From NCBI GenBank assembly GCA_000010565.1, contig AP009389.1:496001-560000 (forward strand): a stretch of 64,000 nt of DNA, given 5' to 3'. Of the stretch, positions 38,765 through 47,473 are shown piece by piece. The translations under genes were made by a program, and so were the position numbers. The notes beneath the pieces were generated by a model. That model did not search any database. It had not been told where the DNA came from and saw only the letters and a program-made list of their open reading frames with translations. Position 1 is the first letter of the stretch, and every line of letters begins with the position of its first letter. Origin of the DNA: Pelotomaculum thermopropionicum SI (GTDB lineage: Bacteria > Bacillota > Desulfotomaculia > Desulfotomaculales > Pelotomaculaceae).

Positions 38765-38834
38765 TCTTAAAATTTCCCCCAAAGCGCAAAAGGCAATCCT
38801 CTTTGGGAATGTTGCAGAGGAAGAAGACAACTGA
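38757..38834 (+). pseudogene. Truncated RelE/ParE-type toxin
   Basis: ATG 38757 overlaps the antitoxin stop by 8 nt, the usual toxin position. MANLKISPKAQK is a normal start for ParE/RelE toxins (L-x-[IF]-[ST]-x-x-A-x-x-D/K), but after about 15 codons the frame changes character and ends at TGA 38832. Family length is about 90-100 residues, so the catalytic part is lost. Confidence 0.6.
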
Positions 38835-38863
38835 TTATCAAATCTAAGATTTTGATTGGTAAG

Positions 38864-38888
38864 AGCATCGCTTAGACGGTGCTTTTTT
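38864..38888 (+). terminator. Terminator after the toxin remnant
   Basis: AGCATCG-CTTAGA-CGGTGCT hairpin (one G-T pair) followed by TTTTTT. Confidence 0.7.
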
Positions 38889-39024
38889 CATGCCCATTTT
38901 TAGGAGGAACGAGAATACCCTTCCTTCCTGGGAATTCGCGGATCTGTGCTAGGGACATGAGGAAAACGTTTTAAAAATACCAGAAACTATAACCTCTTGT
39001 ATTAAATGGTAATATCATACACTA

Positions 39025-39053
39025 TTGACAATCATTGCATTTCTTGATAAAGT
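39025..39053 (+). promoter_or_regulatory. Promoter of the Gre-like gene
   Basis: Perfect TTGACA (39025-39030), 17-bp spacer, TAAAGT. The 5' leader contains a compact GC-rich hairpin (TTCGCCG-CTT-CGGCGAA, about 39068-39084). Confidence 0.5.
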
Positions 39054-39147
39054 ATACACATGCGGGTGTTTCGCCGCTTCGGCGAAGCGCCCTTCCGTTT
39101 TATATAGGGTTTTACCATTTAATGGGGAAATGTTGGAGGGAGTTAAA

Positions 39148-39600
39148 ATGGTTAAGGTTGCATTGTCGAAAACGGCATTTGAATATCTGGTTAAACACTT
39201 GGTAGAAATTGAGGAAGGGAAAAATAAAATTCTTGAAAAATTTTTTCCTAAACCATCAAAAGAACGTAATGAATTTGAGAACCTCATTGAAAATTATATC
39301 CAGCGGCTTGACCGACTTATCAGAAATGCAAGTAAATCAAAAATCGCTGATAATAAAGTTCCATTCGTCACCATAGGCAGTGAGGTGGAGATACAAAACT
39401 TATCAGAGCAAGAAGTATATAAGTACTTCATCGTAAATCCATTCTATAGCGAGGTAAGAGAGGGACATATATCATTTTTATCACCGGTAGGTAAATCTTT
39501 ATTGTTAAAGAAGGTCGGTGATGAAGTAGAAGTTAAAGCGCCGGGAGGGGTATTCCGTTACAAAATTAAATCTATTCGACTTCGAGGCGATATTAAATGA
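39148..39600 (+). CDS. GreA/GreB-family protein (stand-alone, atypical)
   Basis: 150 residues from ATG 39148 (TTGGAGGGAG before it). Residues about 1-70 are charged and helical (KTAFEYLVKHLVEIEEGKNK; NEFENLIENYIQRLDRLIRN), like the coiled-coil arm of Gre factors. The C-terminal part (VTIGSEVEIQNLSE, HISFLSPVGKSLLLKKVGDE, VKAPGGVFRYKIKSI) is the FKBP-like Gre C-terminal domain that contacts RNA polymerase. The tip acidic pair of true GreA is not obvious. It is probably a transcription factor of the Gre/Rnk/DksA-like secondary-channel group rather than the housekeeping GreA. It is AT-richer than its neighbours. Confidence 0.8.
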   Translation: MVKVALSKTAFEYLVKHLVEIEEGKNKILEKFFPKPSKERNEFENLIENYIQRLDRLIRNASKSKIADNKVPFVTIGSEVEIQNLSEQEVYKYFIVNPFYSEVREGHISFLSPVGKSLLLKKVGDEVEVKAPGGVFRYKIKSIRLRGDIK

Positions 39601-39673
39601 AACCTGCTGATGAAATAACACTGGCAATCATTGTCTACATGTCCTTCCGTTCCGTTTCTTTTGTGTAAGAATA

Positions 39674-39703
39674 TTGATTTATCCCGAAACGATGCGGTAC
39701 AAT
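39674..39703 (+). promoter_or_regulatory. Possible promoter of azlCD
   Basis: TTGATT, 18-bp spacer, TACAAT, about 95 bp before azlC. Confidence 0.4.
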
Positions 39704-39796
39704 TTAAAAAATTGACAAACGTCCGGATAAAGCCGGCCAGTTGTCCGGAGGTATCCGGATTTGCTTTTGAAAACTACATTTTGGATGGAGACGTAT

Positions 39797-40489
39797 ATGC
39801 AAAAACAAGAGCTGAAACAGGGAATCAAAGACTCAATTCCGATTATCCTTGGCTATATACCGCTGGGCATTGCATTCGGGCTGCTGGCAAACAAGGTGGG
39901 CATGTCGGTTATTCAGGCAACGTTGATGTCGGTTTTGTGTTTTACAGGAGCCGGGCAGTACATCGCCATCGGGATCATGCAGGCGGGAGGGGCGGTGTTC
40001 ACCATCGTGCTGGCGAACGTTCTGGTGAACTTAAGGTATTTATTGTTTTCAACCTCCATGGTGCCCTACCTTAAGGGTAAGGTTCCCACCGCCGCAGGTA
40101 CCCTGCTGTCCTACGGGCTGACCGACGAAACTTATGCAGTGGCCATGAACCGCTATCAGAATCATGCTCCCACCGCCTCCTACATGGCCGGCCTGAACCT
40201 GAGCTCGCACGTTGGCTGGATCGCCAGCACCTTACTGGGGGCCTTGCTGGGCAGTTATGCCGGCAATACCGACCGTCTGGGCCTGGGCTTTGCCTTGCCG
40301 GCAATGTATATCTGTCTGTTGGTGTTTATGATTAAGCGCAAGTCAGACGTTTTGGTGGCCCTGTCTTCAGCGTTGTTTTGTCTGTTAATTGGTTATTTGG
40401 TACCTGCCACCATGGGGAATCTGTTCAATATCATTATTGCGACGGTTGCCGGGGCCAGTCTGGGGGTGTTGATAGGTGAGCGGGACTAG
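39797..40489 (+). CDS. azlC: AzlC-family branched-chain amino acid exporter, large subunit
   Basis: 230 residues from ATG 39797 (GGAG 6 nt upstream). Multi-pass: GIKDSIPIILGYIPLGIAFG, the CFTGAGQYIAIG segment and LVNLRYLLFSTSMVPYL are AzlC hallmarks. With AzlD it exports branched-chain amino acids or analogues. Placement downstream of a large ilv-leu operon is suggestive but there are several kilobases between. Confidence 0.93.
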   Translation: MQKQELKQGIKDSIPIILGYIPLGIAFGLLANKVGMSVIQATLMSVLCFTGAGQYIAIGIMQAGGAVFTIVLANVLVNLRYLLFSTSMVPYLKGKVPTAAGTLLSYGLTDETYAVAMNRYQNHAPTASYMAGLNLSSHVGWIASTLLGALLGSYAGNTDRLGLGFALPAMYICLLVFMIKRKSDVLVALSSALFCLLIGYLVPATMGNLFNIIIATVAGASLGVLIGERD

Positions 40490-40799
40490 CATCTGGATCA
40501 TGATCATCGGCGTTTCGGTAGTGTCCATCCTGCCGCGCGTCCTGCCGGTAGCATTGTTTTCCCGTTACGAATTTCCCGGGCTGCTGAAACGGTGGCTGTC
40601 TTACGTGGCCCCGTCGGTTTTAGGCGGCCTGACGGCGCTGAGCGTACTGGCGCCGGACGGCGTCATCGACATCAGCGTTTACAACAGGCATATCTGGGCC
40701 TTCGTGCCCACGCTGCTGATCGCAGTTAAGACCAGAAGCCTTTTCTACAGCCTGTTGGCCGGCATTGTAGCCATGGCTCTGCTGTATAATTTTGTGTGA
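40476..40799 (+). CDS. azlD: AzlD-family transporter subunit
   Basis: 107 residues, GTG 40476, overlapping azlC by 14 nt. Four hydrophobic segments; ILPRVLPVALFSRYEFPG, SYVAPSVLGGLTALSVLAP and PTLLIAVKTRSLFYSLLAG are typical of AzlD. Confidence 0.92.
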   Translation: MSGTSIWIMIIGVSVVSILPRVLPVALFSRYEFPGLLKRWLSYVAPSVLGGLTALSVLAPDGVIDISVYNRHIWAFVPTLLIAVKTRSLFYSLLAGIVAMALLYNFV

Positions 40800-41177
40800 G
40801 GCGCTATTAGTACTCCCGAATCATGAATTCTACAATGTAATTTTACAGAGTCTATGTCCCGGCCATTTATAATTGGGCTTTAAGCAAGATTGTTGATTAA
40901 ACGTTGCCATGGTCCCAGCTAACTTTGTTCTCCTCATCTTGCTTAACTCTCTGTAAACAGCTTCAAGGATAATGATTTGCCCTGGGAAGAGGGCAAACTC
41001 CGTAATGGCCAGCCGGGTTTCCGTACTGCAGGGCCGGGTTAACTGGGGGGCGCTCAGCGGCCGCGATATTGAAGCCGTCAATAAAACCTAACATCGAATT
41101 CTACGCTTTCTACGCTGATGCAAAGGACGTTTTTGTTAAGGCGATTATTGATTGAGTTTTTTTGCCAGTTCTGCACT
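40800..41177. other. Gene-poor region between azlD and the split permease
   Basis: 378 bp with no credible gene. The segment at about 41000-41090 is GC-rich and reads in one plus-strand frame as SRVSVLQGRVNWGALSGRDI before a TAA; another frame nearby gives EFYAFYADAKDVFVKAIID. These look like decayed coding scraps but I cannot name them. The T-run near 41156 could terminate minus-strand transcription poorly, if at all. Confidence 0.4.
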
Positions 41178-41714
41178 TTACCCTGCTTTTAAGGCCTCCC
41201 CGTAAATCGCCAGTTTTTCTTTTTCAGTCAGCGCCTTTTCAGTAATATAAGCAATTAAAGCTATTCCGGGGATGTCGATGATAAAGCGGGTGAGCATAAA
41301 TTTCCAGCCCATAGCCGACGCTTCGAACAAAAGCATTGGTATTTTGGTCGTGGACCAGGCGCCAATGAAAACTAAAACATTAAAAAGCTTGCTACCTTTC
41401 TTTAGCAGCACGCCTGCAATGGGGAAGGCAGCGTACAGCGGGCCTGCTGCTGCTGAACCAAGGATAAATGCGGTTGCAACCCCTAAAAACCCTGAATTGT
41501 CGCCCATGAACTTTATCATAGTTTCCCGCTGCACCCATACATCCAGAAGCCCGAGCAAAATAAAAACAGGCGGCAGTACAGAAAGCATTTCGAGAGTATT
41601 GCGCCAGGTTATTTGCAGTGACTTTCGCCCAATGGCGGGGAAAAATACAATCAGGAAAAAATTTATAACTGCCAGGGCAATAAAGAACCTGTATTTTTTT
41701 ATAATTTCCTTCAT
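41178..41714 (-). CDS. Permease half-protein (ArsP/DUF318-type), second subunit
   Basis: 178 residues, about five membrane segments. TMIKFMGDNSGFLGVATAFI and GSAAAGPLYAAFPIAGVLLKKG resemble the repeat unit of the DUF318/ArsP permease family (PF03773), which normally has both repeats in one chain of about 300-350 residues. It overlaps the preceding permease gene by 4 nt (ATGA), so the two halves are made together. An ArsR-family repressor starts the operon, which suggests metalloid or thiol-linked export (inference). Confidence 0.8.
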   Translation of the reverse strand: MKEIIKKYRFFIALAVINFFLIVFFPAIGRKSLQITWRNTLEMLSVLPPVFILLGLLDVWVQRETMIKFMGDNSGFLGVATAFILGSAAAGPLYAAFPIAGVLLKKGSKLFNVLVFIGAWSTTKIPMLLFEASAMGWKFMLTRFIIDIPGIALIAYITEKALTEKEKLAIYGEALKAG

Positions 41715-42190
41715 CCCAGCACCGCTCCTATCACAAGCGCCACAATGAATGAAAAGGCGAACGCAGCTGAATTTCTCAAAATAGTCGCTTTTTTGCCGAA
41801 GGATTTTATTTCGAGGGGGATTGTGACCACACCCACCATCATAAGCGTGGAAATGAACACAGCAATCTGCATGAACCCGGCCCCGCTTTTCAAAAGGGCG
41901 GCAGCTAGCGGGAAAGCAACAAACCCGGGAATCAGCGTAGCTGAACCGATCAGGGAGGCAACAATCATGCCGGGCCAGCCCGATTGTTTGCCGATTAATT
42001 TTGAGATAGTTTCAGGGCTCAATACAGAAAGCATTATCCCGATAATTATCAGAACCGACAAAAGCTGCGGGAGGATATTTTCAAAGGATTTCCATGCCTT
42101 TATTAATGCTGCTTTCGTCTTATTTTTGTCCTTTTTGTATGAATATGCCAGTAAACAAATAGATAATGCGTATAGTATGATGTTAAACAT
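41711..42190 (-). CDS. Permease half-protein (ArsP/DUF318-type), first subunit
   Basis: 159 residues from ATG 42190 (GGAG 7 nt before; the in-frame TTG 42229 is unsupported). Membrane segments with TISKLIGKQSGWPGMIVASL and GSATLIPGFVAFPLAAALLK mirror the motif of the partner protein, so each carries one repeat. Expected to form a heteromeric permease. Confidence 0.8.
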   Translation of the reverse strand: MFNIILYALSICLLAYSYKKDKNKTKAALIKAWKSFENILPQLLSVLIIIGIMLSVLSPETISKLIGKQSGWPGMIVASLIGSATLIPGFVAFPLAAALLKSGAGFMQIAVFISTLMMVGVVTIPLEIKSFGKKATILRNSAAFAFSFIVALVIGAVLG

Positions 42191-42242
42191 TGCGACACTC
42201 CATATGAAATTTGAGTTCTGAAAACCCAAAGGTGCGCTTGCG

Positions 42243-42587
42243 TCATATATCCTTTCCGTTTTCTTTGCTGCAATGATTGCGGTCAGTTTGAGGGCCTTTG
42301 CGGCACCCGTCGCGCTTGCCGGTTTTGATTGCTAAGGTTCTGATTTCTTCTGCCGCCTGCTTGAGCGCCTCCCGGTCTACCCAGTAGTGAGTGTAATAGC
42401 CTCTCTTTTCACCGTTTACCAGCCCTGCCTTTCTCAATATCTGAAGGTGCTGAGATACAGCAGCTTCGGATATGCTGAGCTTTTTTGCCAGGGCCCCCAC
42501 GCAAAAATCGTGTTCGAGGAGGATGTTTAAGATTTGGAAGCGTGTTTCGTCGGCCATAGCTTTTAAAACTGCAGGGAAATCTTTCAT
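42243..42587 (-). CDS. ArsR/SmtB-family metalloregulator
   Basis: 114 residues from ATG 42587 (GGAAGGTG before; in-frame GTG 42596 is inside the site). Winged helix: AMADETRFQILNILLEH, recognition helix SEAAVSQHLQILRKAGLV, wing GEKRGYYTHYWVD. Possible ligands are Cys in HDFCVGALAKKL and a Cys/His-rich tail (DGCRKGPQ, NHCSKENG), which differs from the classical CxCxxC site. It heads the operon with the split permease and would repress it until the metal or metalloid binds. Confidence 0.92.
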   Translation of the reverse strand: MKDFPAVLKAMADETRFQILNILLEHDFCVGALAKKLSISEAAVSQHLQILRKAGLVNGEKRGYYTHYWVDREALKQAAEEIRTLAIKTGKRDGCRKGPQTDRNHCSKENGKDI

Positions 42588-42603
42588 GCTGCACACCTTC
42601 CAA

Positions 42604-42652
42604 TTAAGTATTAACTTAAATATTTTATATTATTCTTAAATTACTTTGTCAA
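42604..42652 (-). promoter_or_regulatory. Promoter and operator of the ArsR-permease operon
   Basis: Minus-strand TTGACA (42652-42647), 17-bp spacer, TATAAA (42629-42624). The palindrome TTAAGT-ATTA-ACTTAA (42604-42619) lies over the start region and is the probable repressor site. Confidence 0.75.
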
Positions 42653-42758
42653 TATTTTTTTATATTGCCATCAGTACAGGATAAAAGTATTATAAAATTA
42701 TCTTGATGTTTATAAAAATCTTCATTATAGTCCTTATATTTTAGAAAGGATTTGTAAC

Positions 42759-44660
42759 TTGAGCTGCGCTGAAACAGATTTTTATAAGAGCATTATCTGG
42801 CAGGCACCCTTTGGCTACGCTTACCACAAGCTGCTGGTGGGAGCGGCTGGCGAGCCGGAAGACTATGTTTTTCTGGAAGTCAACCCTGCTTTTGAAGAGA
42901 TGACCGGGTTAAAAAGTGAGTCTGTCATTGGGAAAAGGGTGACGCAGGTGCTGCCCGGCATCAGGTCGGGCGGTTTCGACTGGGTGGCCTTTTACGGCAG
43001 GGTAGCCCAGGCAGGCGAGAAGCAGGACTTTGTTCAGTACGCAGAAGACCTTAAGCGCTGGTACAGAGTAGTTACTTTTTCCCCAAAAAAAGGCTTTTTT
43101 GTTACTTTGGTTCAGGAGATAACCGAACTGAAGAAGAGGCTGGAGCACGAAAAGCTTATCAGCAGCATTTCTCAAATGGCTTTGCAGGTGAGGAAGCGGG
43201 AAGAATTTCTAAGCGGGGCGCTGCGGGTTTTGGGCGAGGGCACAGGGGTAAGCCGGACATATCTGTTTGAAATGGACCCGAAGAAGGGGACAATGAGCAA
43301 CACTTTTGAGTGGACCGCGCCCGGCATAACGCCGCAGAAAGAAAACCTTCAAGAAATCCCGCAGGATGAGTTTAGCTGGTGGGTGGACAGGCTTAAAAGC
43401 AGGGAAACTATAAACTACAAGGATATTGAAGACATTCCCGATGAAAAGACGAAGGAGATCCTAAGGCCCCAGGAAATTAAGTCCCTGCTGGTGCTGCCTG
43501 TTTTCCTGGAAGAGGATTTATACGGCTTTGTCGGTTTTGACGAGTGCCTGAATTACAGGGAATGGTCTGAGTCAGATGTCAACTGCCTGCAGATTACCGC
43601 GAGGATTATTTCCGATTTTATCCTGCTCAAGAAATTTGAAGAACAAATCACCTATCTAAGTTACCATGACCAACTGACAGGCCTTTACAACCGCAGATTT
43701 ATGGAAGAAGAAATCAGGCGGCTGGATACAGCGCGCCAACTGCCCGTATCGATTATTATGGGAGACATCAACGGGCTGAAGCTGACCAACGACGTTTTCG
43801 GCCACAAAGTGGGTGATTATCTTTTAAAAAAAGCGGCAAGGTTTATAAGAAAAAGCTGCCGCCGGGAGGACGTGGTCGCCCGCTGGGGAGGGGACGAGTT
43901 TGTCATTTTGCTGCCCAAGACCGGCCTGAAAGTAGCAGAAGAAGTTGTCAAGAGGATTGAAAATAGATGTGCCTTGGATCGTGAAGCGCCCATCCGGGTG
44001 AGCATTGCCCTGGGCTATGCTGCAAAGAACAGCGCCGGAGAGGATATCTGGCGGGTTTTGAAGGAAGCCGAGGAATGGATGTACCGAAAGAAGCTTTTGC
44101 ACGGCAAAAGCTACAGGAACGCTGTTATTTCATCCTTAAAGGCCGCTCTTTATGAAAAGAGCATGGAAACAGAGGAGCATGCTGAAAGGCTGATGGAAAT
44201 AGGTCTTAAAGTAGCGAAAAGTTTGGGCCTTCCCGCCAAACAATTAGATGAAATGGAGCTGCTCTCGGTGCTCCATGATATTGGCAAGGTAGCTATCAGA
44301 GAAAACATTCTGTTAAAGCCCGGCCCATTAACAGAGGAGGAGTGGGCGGAAATGAAAAAGCACCCGGAAATTGGCTACCGCATCGCCCAAAGCGCGCCAG
44401 AGCTGGCTTCCGTTGCTGAATACATCCTATGCCACCATGAAAGGTGGGACGGAAAGGGTTATCCCCGGGGAATAAAAGGCGAAGATATTCCTTTGCTGTC
44501 GCGCATCCTGGCTGTTGCTGACGCTTTCGACGCCATGACCCACGACAGGCCGTACCAGCGGGCAATGAGCAGGGAAGAGGCTATAGCTGAAATAAAAAGG
44601 AATGCTGGAACGCAGTTCGACCCAGAGGTGGTTAGGGCTTTTATCGAAGTATTTTGTTGA
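42759..44660 (+). CDS. PAS-GAF-GGDEF-HD-GYP signalling protein (c-di-GMP turnover)
   Basis: 633 residues from TTG 42759 (AAAGGA 8 nt before). Domains: PAS about 10-130 (FLEVNPAFEEMTGLKSESVI), GAF about 140-295, GGDEF about 305-460 with an intact GGDEF at 377-381 (ARWGGDEFVILL), and HD-GYP about 475-633 with His506-Asp507 (LHDIGK), HHERWDGKGYPRG and the ADAFDAM segment. So both cyclase and phosphodiesterase signatures look intact. No N-terminal membrane helix, so it should be cytosolic. Neighbours do not reveal the output. Confidence 0.95.
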   Translation: MSCAETDFYKSIIWQAPFGYAYHKLLVGAAGEPEDYVFLEVNPAFEEMTGLKSESVIGKRVTQVLPGIRSGGFDWVAFYGRVAQAGEKQDFVQYAEDLKRWYRVVTFSPKKGFFVTLVQEITELKKRLEHEKLISSISQMALQVRKREEFLSGALRVLGEGTGVSRTYLFEMDPKKGTMSNTFEWTAPGITPQKENLQEIPQDEFSWWVDRLKSRETINYKDIEDIPDEKTKEILRPQEIKSLLVLPVFLEEDLYGFVGFDECLNYREWSESDVNCLQITARIISDFILLKKFEEQITYLSYHDQLTGLYNRRFMEEEIRRLDTARQLPVSIIMGDINGLKLTNDVFGHKVGDYLLKKAARFIRKSCRREDVVARWGGDEFVILLPKTGLKVAEEVVKRIENRCALDREAPIRVSIALGYAAKNSAGEDIWRVLKEAEEWMYRKKLLHGKSYRNAVISSLKAALYEKSMETEEHAERLMEIGLKVAKSLGLPAKQLDEMELLSVLHDIGKVAIRENILLKPGPLTEEEWAEMKKHPEIGYRIAQSAPELASVAEYILCHHERWDGKGYPRGIKGEDIPLLSRILAVADAFDAMTHDRPYQRAMSREEAIAEIKRNAGTQFDPEVVRAFIEVFC

Positions 44661-45109
44661 CAGGACACTGGTTGTCTCTTTCCCTTTGCGTTGTTTTTGA
44701 TTTGCCGGGTTTACTTGAAAAAATAAGATCGCCGGAAACGGTATTTTATAATGCCGGGAATCGGCAGGAACATGGCCCGCCTGCTCAAGCAGATTTTTTA
44801 AGAAGCCGTTAAATAAGCCTGAAAGGAAGTGCGCATCCGGCCGGCAGCGGGCCGGGGGCACCGAAAAACCGCCTGAAGTTCGGCAATTCGGGCGTTTTTT
44901 TCATCCCCGGCCTTTGCCGGGCAAATGGTTGCCGGCATTTTCAAAAAATGTGATTTTGGTAACCAATCTTCTTGAAAAAAGATTAAGCCCGTGTATATAC
45001 TGGACGTGAAAATCAAGTATGCACCGCTTTAAAACCGCCTTTTCAGTAAGAGTTTTCTAAGCGGGGCCGGCTGAAGGCGGTTTTAGGGCAGTGAGGGAGG
45101 CTTTTCTGG
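44661..45109. other. Gap between the signalling protein and moxR
   Basis: 449 bp without a gene. It contains the terminator listed at 44870-44901 and a short inverted motif near 45030-45080 (ACCGCC...GGCGGT). No known riboswitch was recognised. Confidence 0.5.
44870..44901 (+). terminator. Probable terminator
   Basis: CGCCTGAA / TTCGGGCG hairpin (one G-T pair) with a 9-nt loop and seven T. Confidence 0.7.
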
Positions 45110-46009
45110 ATGAACCTGGACGGTTTGACGGTTGACGGGCTGCACCGGTCATTTGAAGAGCAGGGGTATATTTGCGAGAAGAACCTGGCTGTGACCGTTT
45201 TCCTGGCTTTAAAGCTCAACAAGCCGCTGCTGGTGGAAGGCGCCCCGGGCGTGGGGAAAACAGAAATAGCCAAAGTGCTGAGCAGGGTTTTTGACGCGGA
45301 GCTGATCCGCCTTCAATGCTATGAAGGGCTGGACGAAAACAAGGCCCTGTACGAGTGGAATTATCAAAAGCAGCTTTTAAGGATTCAAATGCAAAAGGAA
45401 AACATAGGCTATGAAATAAAGGAGCGGGATCTTTTCAGTGACGAGTACCTGCTGGAAAGGCCCCTGCTGAAGGCCATCCGCTCGGAGAAACCGGTTGTCC
45501 TGCTGATTGACGAGGTGGATAAGGTCGAGGATGAATTTGAAGCCTTTCTTTTCGAGGTGCTTTCGGACTTTCAGGTTTCCATTCCCGAACTGGGAACCAT
45601 AGCCGCCAGGCAGATTCCCATAGTGGTCCTGACCAGCAACAGGGAGCGGGAGCTTTCGGACGGCTTAAAGCGCCGCTGCGTTTACCTGTTCATTGACTAT
45701 CCCACCATTGAGAAGGAAGTGCGCATTCTGAAGGTAAAGGCCCCGGAGGCGGGGGAAAGGCTCTCGCGGGAGGTGGCCCGGGCCGTAAACCTGATCAGGT
45801 CAAATAAGGCGGTGGGGAAAAAGCCGGCCATTTCCGAGTCCATTGACTGGGCCAGGGCGCTGGTGGCGCTGGGCGCCGGCTCCCTCAGCCGGGAGGCGGT
45901 CATGCAGACGCTTAACATCGTTTTAAAGAATAAGGATGATATTGACACTGTGGTGCGGGAGGTTGGGGCCGAGGCGCTGGCCGCCTACGCCCAAAAACAT
46001 GAGAACTGA
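45110..46009 (+). CDS. MoxR-family AAA+ ATPase (CoxD-like)
   Basis: 299 residues. Walker A GAPGVGKTE near residue 44, Walker B VVLLIDEVDKVEDEFEAFLF, sensor IVVLTSNRERELSDGLKRRC. MoxR ATPases act with VWA proteins as chaperones that mature or insert metal cofactors into enzymes. The next gene is such a VWA protein and overlaps it by 11 nt. The closest arrangement I know is coxD-coxE next to CO dehydrogenase genes, but no such enzyme is in the window. Confidence 0.92.
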   Translation: MNLDGLTVDGLHRSFEEQGYICEKNLAVTVFLALKLNKPLLVEGAPGVGKTEIAKVLSRVFDAELIRLQCYEGLDENKALYEWNYQKQLLRIQMQKENIGYEIKERDLFSDEYLLERPLLKAIRSEKPVVLLIDEVDKVEDEFEAFLFEVLSDFQVSIPELGTIAARQIPIVVLTSNRERELSDGLKRRCVYLFIDYPTIEKEVRILKVKAPEAGERLSREVARAVNLIRSNKAVGKKPAISESIDWARALVALGAGSLSREAVMQTLNIVLKNKDDIDTVVREVGAEALAAYAQKHEN

Positions 46010-47453
46010 CGTGCTGGCACTGGCCGGGCAGTACTCTTCCCACGGCGCGGAAGATGGCTTGAACAACCTGCTTTACGGCCTGGCAGAGTTCGTCCATATT
46101 TTGAGGCGCCTGGGCGTCCGGGTCAGCGTGGCGGAAGCCAGGGACGCATACGAGGCCCTTTCCTGGATTGATTTAATGGACCGGGAGCAGGTCAGGGGGG
46201 CCTTAAGCGTGACGCTGGTTAAAAACCGCCATGACCGTGAGGTTTTTGACCTGGCCTTCGACGCTTACTTTGTTCCTCCAGAGGTCCGTCAGCAGCGCCA
46301 GGAACTGAAGCTTAAAACCCCTGTCTGCGAGGACGGCCGGGCCGGGGGCGGCGGTGATGAACTGGTTAAGGCAATCAAGGAGGACGTCCGGGACTGGGGC
46401 AGGGAACTTTTAGAGCTTAACCGCCAGGCGGTGGAAAAGAACGAAAAGCTGTCCATAAAGCCGGGCTGGACCAAGCAGTTCAGGAAGCAGTTAATTGAAA
46501 CTATCGGCCGGATGGAAGGCGGCGCGGGCGGCGTTCACCCGGCGCTGATCGCCAGGACGGTGGAGGACTCCGTGGGCGAATGGCGCGGCCGGGAGGTGAG
46601 GCAGGCTGCCAGGAGAGGCCCGGCGCCCCCTCTGAACACCCCGGATGCCCCTGCCGGAGCGGCGGTGCCGGATGAGGCGCTCCCCCCCGCCTCCGGTACC
46701 GGGCGCGGCGACCTGTCGATCATTTACTCGGACATGAAAAAGATCGACGACGAAGACCTGCCCAGGGCGGCCCTTTTGATCAAGAAGCTGTCGCGCCGGA
46801 TGGCCACACGCATCTCCAGGCGCTATTTCCGGAGCCGCAGGCGGGGCAGGCTGGATTTGCGCCGCACCATCCGCAAAAACATCAGCCTGGGCGGCACCCT
46901 GATGGAACTGAAGTTCCAGTCCAAAAAGAAGCAGAAGCCGCGGGTGGTGCTTATTTGCGACGTTTCCGGGTCCATGGCGCGCTATACCATTTTCGTCATC
47001 CAGTTTATTTACGGTCTGCTGAAAGTCGTCAGGGGCATTGAAACTTTCATTTTTTCGGAGGACCTGGAGAGGATCACGCCTTATCTGAAGAAAGGGGAGG
47101 GCTTTGCCCGGACGATGTATGGGCTGGTGGAACAGAGCGCTCAGTGGGGAATGGGTACAAACCTGCATGCTTCCCTGGCTGCCTTCCTGGATAAGCACCG
47201 CCGCTTGCTTTCTCCTGCCGTTTACGTTATTATAGTCAGCGACGCCCAGACCATCCAGGCCCGCCAGGCGGCAGAAGACCTGGAGGAAATAAGGGGCAGG
47301 GTCAGGGACGTAATCTGGCTGAACACCATGCCGCGCGAAGAGTGGAAGCGCTCGCCGGCAACGCTGGAATTCCAGAGGCATTGCCGCATGTTCGAATGCT
47401 CCACCCTGGACCAGTTGAATAAAGTGCTGGGCAGCCAAATGTTTATTGCCTGA
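45999..47453 (+). CDS. VWA-domain protein (CoxE-like)
   Basis: 484 residues from ATG 45999 (MRTDVLALAGQYSSHGAED), inside the end of the moxR gene; the frame open from 45936 is the moxR tail in another frame. The VWA domain lies about residues 315-480 with the MIDAS motif VVLICDVSGSMARYT, the threonine in QWGMGTNLHASL and IVSDAQT. The N-terminal half is helical (LLYGLAEFVHILRRLGVRV), then a Pro/Ala-rich linker. Partner of the MoxR ATPase. Confidence 0.92.
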   Translation: MRTDVLALAGQYSSHGAEDGLNNLLYGLAEFVHILRRLGVRVSVAEARDAYEALSWIDLMDREQVRGALSVTLVKNRHDREVFDLAFDAYFVPPEVRQQRQELKLKTPVCEDGRAGGGGDELVKAIKEDVRDWGRELLELNRQAVEKNEKLSIKPGWTKQFRKQLIETIGRMEGGAGGVHPALIARTVEDSVGEWRGREVRQAARRGPAPPLNTPDAPAGAAVPDEALPPASGTGRGDLSIIYSDMKKIDDEDLPRAALLIKKLSRRMATRISRRYFRSRRRGRLDLRRTIRKNISLGGTLMELKFQSKKKQKPRVVLICDVSGSMARYTIFVIQFIYGLLKVVRGIETFIFSEDLERITPYLKKGEGFARTMYGLVEQSAQWGMGTNLHASLAAFLDKHRRLLSPAVYVIIVSDAQTIQARQAAEDLEEIRGRVRDVIWLNTMPREEWKRSPATLEFQRHCRMFECSTLDQLNKVLGSQMFIA

Positions 47454-47473
47454 TTTAAAAAGGAGCGATAGGT

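Noticed and set aside
39060-39090. Terminator before the Gre-like gene
   Set aside because: The TTCGCCG/CGGCGAA hairpin has no T-run and lies downstream of the gene's own promoter, so it is treated as a leader hairpin.
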